Of a stretch of 64,000 nt of DNA, positions 60,293 to 64,000 are shown one piece after another. The stretch spans positions 467,001-531,000 of the forward strand of contig JAODUP010000359.1 of NCBI GenBank assembly GCA_025642065.1, in the 5' to 3' direction. The position numbers and the translations under genes are program-made. The notes below the pieces were generated by a model. The model was not told where the DNA came from. It searched no databases and saw only the letters and a program-made list of their open reading frames with translations. Each line of letters starts with the position of its first letter. Position 1 is the stretch's first letter. The stretch is from Paralvinella palmiformis. Lineage: Eukaryota; Annelida; Polychaeta; Terebellida; Alvinellidae.

Positions 60293-61127
60293 ACACACAG
60301 AGAGAGTGAGAGAGAGAGAGAGACGCACGCACACACACACACGCACGCACTCACCAAATGGTGAAAAAACCATTGATAATTCTCCCTTTTAACATTCTAC
60401 TGTCCTATTTCACACAGAAGCCGACACGAGCCCCCTATACTTGAAGGTATGTATTTTGATGAACGACCATCAGATCTCTGGATCACAGAGCCAGTCAAAA
60501 CGACGAAATCACATCAGGACAACCGTCACGTGACGTGTGGTGATCAGGCTGATGTCAGGGTGGAGTTGAGAGGGGGGTGGGGGGGGGGGGCGTAGAGTTC
60601 AACGTTGTGTACTCTAGGATGGACCGGATGGGACATGCTTCAGAGGGAGATGCCCTCACACGGCATCCGATGCGACAGAAGATGGCGGTGTGCTTGTGTG
60701 CGTGGGGGTGCCGCGTGGTGGAGCCACTGTCTAGCGTCGGATGCGTCTCGTTGGCGGGGAAGGCGGCGACCGGCCTCGGCCAGCGGCTGTCCAAACAAAT
60801 TTGCCAATTGTATTAAGGGCTGCCCTTTCTGACCCGAATCCAATGGCTCATATCGGAAAGGCGGCTTCCTTAGGGACTGGCCCGAGTCAATATCGGTTAG
60901 GAGGAATCTGGCCCAGCCATGATGTCTCATTCTTCATCAGCCTCCACTTAGTCGCCCGGTGCCACCCGCCAGTCGACGACGGGACGGACCACCTCTACTC
61001 GGGACACCATGCGGCTGGCATTGGGAGAGAGTACGCAGCACTGCGGGGTGTAGAGGAATGTGCCACCATGTGTGTGTGTGTGTGTGTGTGACCCGACGCA
61101 GACAAATGCACAGTAACTCTAGCTAGT

Positions 61128-61161
<34 letters not shown>

Positions 61162-62504
61162 ACAAAATTGTGTCGAGGGGTGGCGCTATTGGTGCTTTGT
61201 ATATATTCTGTATGATAACGGCAGTAACATTACTATAATGGGTGACAATTAGAATCCGTCTACCAGCCGACTGGACGGTATCCTGACAAAACACCGTCAC
61301 ACCTCGGCCTCGTTTTGATGTCTCCCACCTACACACTATTAAAGGGTGGGTGGCTGGGTGGTGGGGGCAGATTGGAGGACTCACCCCTCCCTGTGACTAT
61401 TTGACGGGGCTACATCGTTGTTATTTTTCTGCTTTTCGGGGGGTGTGTGTGTGTGAGAGTGTGTGTGTATACGTGTGTGCGTATCTGTATGTATGAGGAT
61501 ATGCGCGCGCGCCCGCGTGGTACCCAACGCCAACCCGAAAGCTCGCCGAGAAGAGACGCGGTAACGGGGAGATAATCGTCGGCCACAATTTCACGGCTTC
61601 GGCGTTCAACTCGCGCCGAGCCGGAAATTACATATAATACTTACTAACAGAGGGGGAGGAGTGGTCTGCGGATCTCGTGTTTTATGCGCTGAAACAACCA
61701 AAAAATCACGTGCGCACTGGCATAAAACCGGTCGTCATTATCTCGTTAATGCGCGACTGCCAGCCACCGGATCGCGTCAGCGTTGTCGCGCTCCGGACGA
61801 GCACGCGTCCGAACATCGATGGTCACCATAGTTCAAGTACGGTTTTTTTTCAGGGAGGGGGATCGGGGGAGATTCCACCTCTCTCGATCGCCATCCAGAA
61901 AAAGGAAGACGATATTTAGTCAAGGATGACGACGGATATTCGAACCGGATTCTCGAGGCGACGCAGCTTTCCAGTACCTGCTCACAGTTCCGGATCCAGA
62001 TGGTTATGGCGAACAACGAGTGAGTGAGGGAGTTCAGGAGAGATAAAGCGTCGTTGAGTGTCACCCCTTTAAAGCGCCCCCGCCTTACGACACGGAGGAT
62101 ATAGTCGGAGCCAGTTCTAAGAAGGTAATAAGAACGTCCTTTATTCAGCTTATATACTATCTGAACGTAAATGCATGCCACACATCAGAAAACCGCTTAA
62201 TGGCCGATCGACGAGTTGAATTCGATAGCGCACTGATATTCCATTAATGGCGTGGGCATATCGGAGGAGACGGAAGTGCAACGCACGGCACCAAATTTCC
62301 AAAACAGAAATTGTAACAAGAAACGTGGACAAACAAAATATTTTAATAATAATAATAATAATAATGTATATTTAATAAAGCGCCCTTACTAGCAGGAGCC
62401 ACTCAAAGGCGCTGTACAATTAATATATAATTCTTATCCTGGTTATAATATAATCTTCTACCTGTCCCAATTCTGGAACTGCATGAATACAAAATGGGGG
62501 ATAT
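60293..62504. other. CG-rich sequence without a recognised gene
   Basis: Two CG-rich patches (60.55-61.05 kb and 61.5-62.1 kb) with overlapping open frames on both strands, a sign of composition rather than coding, plus CA runs at 61.07 and 61.13 kb. They may be promoters of genes beyond the window. Confidence 0.4.
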
Positions 62505-62625
62505 ACATGATGATGATGAAGAAGAAGAAGATGATGATGATGCCGTTTTGTGCACGCTAAATAGGCTAAATGGGACGAGTGACCTCCGAAGGCAATGAAG
62601 CGAAGTCAAAGATGAATTTTGTATG
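62505..62625 (-). mobile_element. SINE family A fragment with trinucleotide tail
   Basis: A (gat)n/(gaa)n run, then 'aggctaaatgggacgagtga', 'cctccgaaggcaatgaagcg' and 'aagtcaaagatgaa'. The tRNA-like head is missing. Confidence 0.55.
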
Positions 62626-62723
62626 GCTATTAAAATTAACCTCGATATCAAATGCTAAGAAGTGTGCACAACAATAGCAACAACAATAACAACAACAACA
62701 ACGACATTAAACATTTGCATATA

Positions 62724-63242
62724 TTAGCGCCCAAACAGGCGGTTCACGTGAAATAAACCGCTGTCTGGCTGTGGGTGGGTGGTTGGCTGAGGGGTGGTTG
62801 ACTGGAGACTGTGTCTGGTAATTCGATGACGGCGTTTTGAAGAAGAAAAAAAATCGATAGTCCGTTTCCCGAGCGATCCAGTTGAAGGTCTCGATATACG
62901 GTTGGCTAGCTGCTGCTGCTGCTGCTGTTGCTGCCGGCGCTGCTGCGGCGCAAACGACGTACTAAATACGGCCAGTTCAGCGCCGGCCATGTAACAGTGC
63001 TGCCCCCTTGTGATTATCGCAGCCGACGGAGCTCGTTGATCTTGGGACTGTCGCCGGAGATCGAGTACAGCGAATGGCGCGCTTCGATTAATGGACGCTC
63101 TCGAAATCGAGAGGCCAAAGAAATCGATGACATACATCCCACCGATCCGTCGTCTGGAAAGGGTTGGCTGGTAACAAAACGGCGACGAAATCGGTTTCTC
63201 TCTCTCTCTCTTCTTTTCGGTATTGAAACCTTTCAAGCGCAT
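62724..63242 (-). CDS. Poly-Gln ORF, possible exon of unknown gene
   Basis: A 172-codon open frame. From an internal ATG at about 62988 it reads MAGAELAVFSTSFAPQQRR, then eight Gln, LANRISRPSTGSLGKRTIDF, then basic and Pro-rich sequence. The Gln run is a CAG repeat. The frame is longer than most here but ends in low complexity. No domain, acceptor or donor supports it clearly; it could be a leader exon or chance in a GC-rich stretch. Confidence 0.18.
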   Translation of the reverse strand: MRLKGFNTEKKREREKPISSPFCYQPTLSRRRIGGMYVIDFFGLSISRASINRSAPFAVLDLRRQSQDQRAPSAAIITRGQHCYMAGAELAVFSTSFAPQQRRQQQQQQQQLANRISRPSTGSLGKRTIDFFSSSKRRHRITRHSLQSTTPQPTTHPQPDSGLFHVNRLFGR

Positions 63243-63251
63243 AGGGCTTTA

Positions 63252-63289
63252 AAACATTAAACACAGACACACACACACACAGACACACA

Positions 63290-63323
<34 letters not shown>

Positions 63324-63345
63324 GAATGTACCCCCCCCAACAGAT
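63252..63345. repeat. (CA)n array with C-run
   Basis: Long CA repeat with CAGA and CATA interruptions, then CCCCCCCC. Confidence 0.95.
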
Positions 63346-63521
63346 CCGAGTGCATCGGAAGTACTCCAATCAAAGCTACTTTCTGATAGATGTACAACGT
63401 TCATCCAAAAATTTCTGGATCGGCTCCAATTCTGATGTTGACTCCTTGGCCGTGTCATCTTTGAAGTGAAACAGTTCCACGGCGAGATGACACATTGCGA
63501 CGATGTACGGACTAAGTGGAC

Positions 63522-63580
63522 TGGAGAGAGAGAGAGAGAGAGAGAGATGGATGGATGGATGGATGGATAGATAGATAGAT

Positions 63581-63620
<40 letters not shown>
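63522..63620. repeat. (GA)n(GATG)n(GATA)n(GA)n compound microsatellite
   Basis: GA, then GGAT tetranucleotides, then GATA, then GA again. Flanking open frames are Ser-Leu and Ile-His-Pro repeat translations. Confidence 0.95.
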
Positions 63621-63622
<2 letters not shown>

Positions 63623-63659
63623 TCGGTTGGCATCCAAGCATCCATTTTTGGAAAACAAA

Positions 63660-64000
63660 GACAACCCCTATAAGTGCTAACATCAACTAAAACTAACCAC
63701 TAACCGTCAATAAGATCAACCGAAGTGCTAACCTACCAAGACCTAACTGCCGACTGACAAAGGCCTTAATAACAACACCCAACAAAGAACTAACAGCTAT
63801 AGCTAACAAAGACTTAACTGTTAGCTTGTGATCAGCTAACAAAGACCTACCTAACTGACAGTAATAGAAACAACTAACTTTAAGACCTGACATGACATCG
63901 TTAAGACACCGACCCACCACGACGACCTCCACCACTACCACGACCACCTCCACCACCACCACCACCATCATCACCACCACCACCAATACCACGACCACCT
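63660..64000. repeat. C/A-rich degenerate repeat (CTAACAAAGACC and CCACCA units)
   Basis: Repeated AACAAAGAC(C/T)TAACT-like words at 63780-63860, passing into ACCACCACC trinucleotides at the edge. Its minus-strand open frame is poly-Val and not a gene. Confidence 0.7.

Noticed and set aside
60555..61091. Several 75-116 codon frames on both strands
   Set aside because: They overlap each other in a CG-rich patch and one ends in translated (TG)n. No family resemblance was seen.
63693..63998. Poly-Val membrane protein on the minus strand
   Set aside because: It is the translation of ACC trinucleotide repeats.

Overview
The window is animal nuclear DNA: AT-rich, with spliced genes, GT-AG introns, tRNA-derived SINEs, DNA-transposon fossils and very many (CA)n, (TA)n and (GA)n microsatellites. 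The spliced proteins are close to vertebrate SEC11 and MIB1. Together with the repeat style this fits a lophotrochozoan, probably a mollusc. That placement is inference; nothing here fixes the species.

Bases 1-16,100 hold a minus-strand gene for SEC11, the catalytic subunit of the ER signal peptidase. Five coding exons join in phase from a start at 15,966 to 5,246, and only the short last exon is unplaced. Its introns contain a Tigger/pogo transposase fossil and two copies of a ~310 bp MITE-like repeat. A decayed FLYWCH-domain transposon gene lies at 3.1-3.6 kb on the plus strand. Bases 16.1-18.3 kb hold a tRNA-derived SINE and then a complete but dead hAT transposon with terminal inverted repeats and a 5-bp target duplication.

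Bases 21.0-29.1 kb hold nine minus-strand exons of the E3 ubiquitin ligase MIB1. They cover the last ankyrin repeats, all three RING fingers and a C-terminus about 43 residues longer than the vertebrate one. I cannot find the 5' half of MIB1 (MIB/HERC2, ZZ, REP and first ankyrin repeats) anywhere in the 35 kb upstream. Instead a promoter-like exon with a strong splice donor sits 0.6 kb upstream, at about 29.7 kb. This is either a 5'-truncated MIB1 or a MIB1 with one very long intron.

Bases 30-64 kb hold no recognisable protein family. They carry candidate first exons: a signal-peptide exon at 33.7 kb (+), a TATA-driven leader exon at 44.0 kb (+) and a coding first exon at 57.4 kb (-). They also hold several CpG-rich promoter-like stretches (an RFX X-box, NRF1 sites, a CRE cluster) and dispersed copies of one tRNA-like SINE family. 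SEC11 acts in ER protein processing and MIB1 in Notch-ligand endocytosis. They are neighbours on one strand, with no evidence of a functional link.
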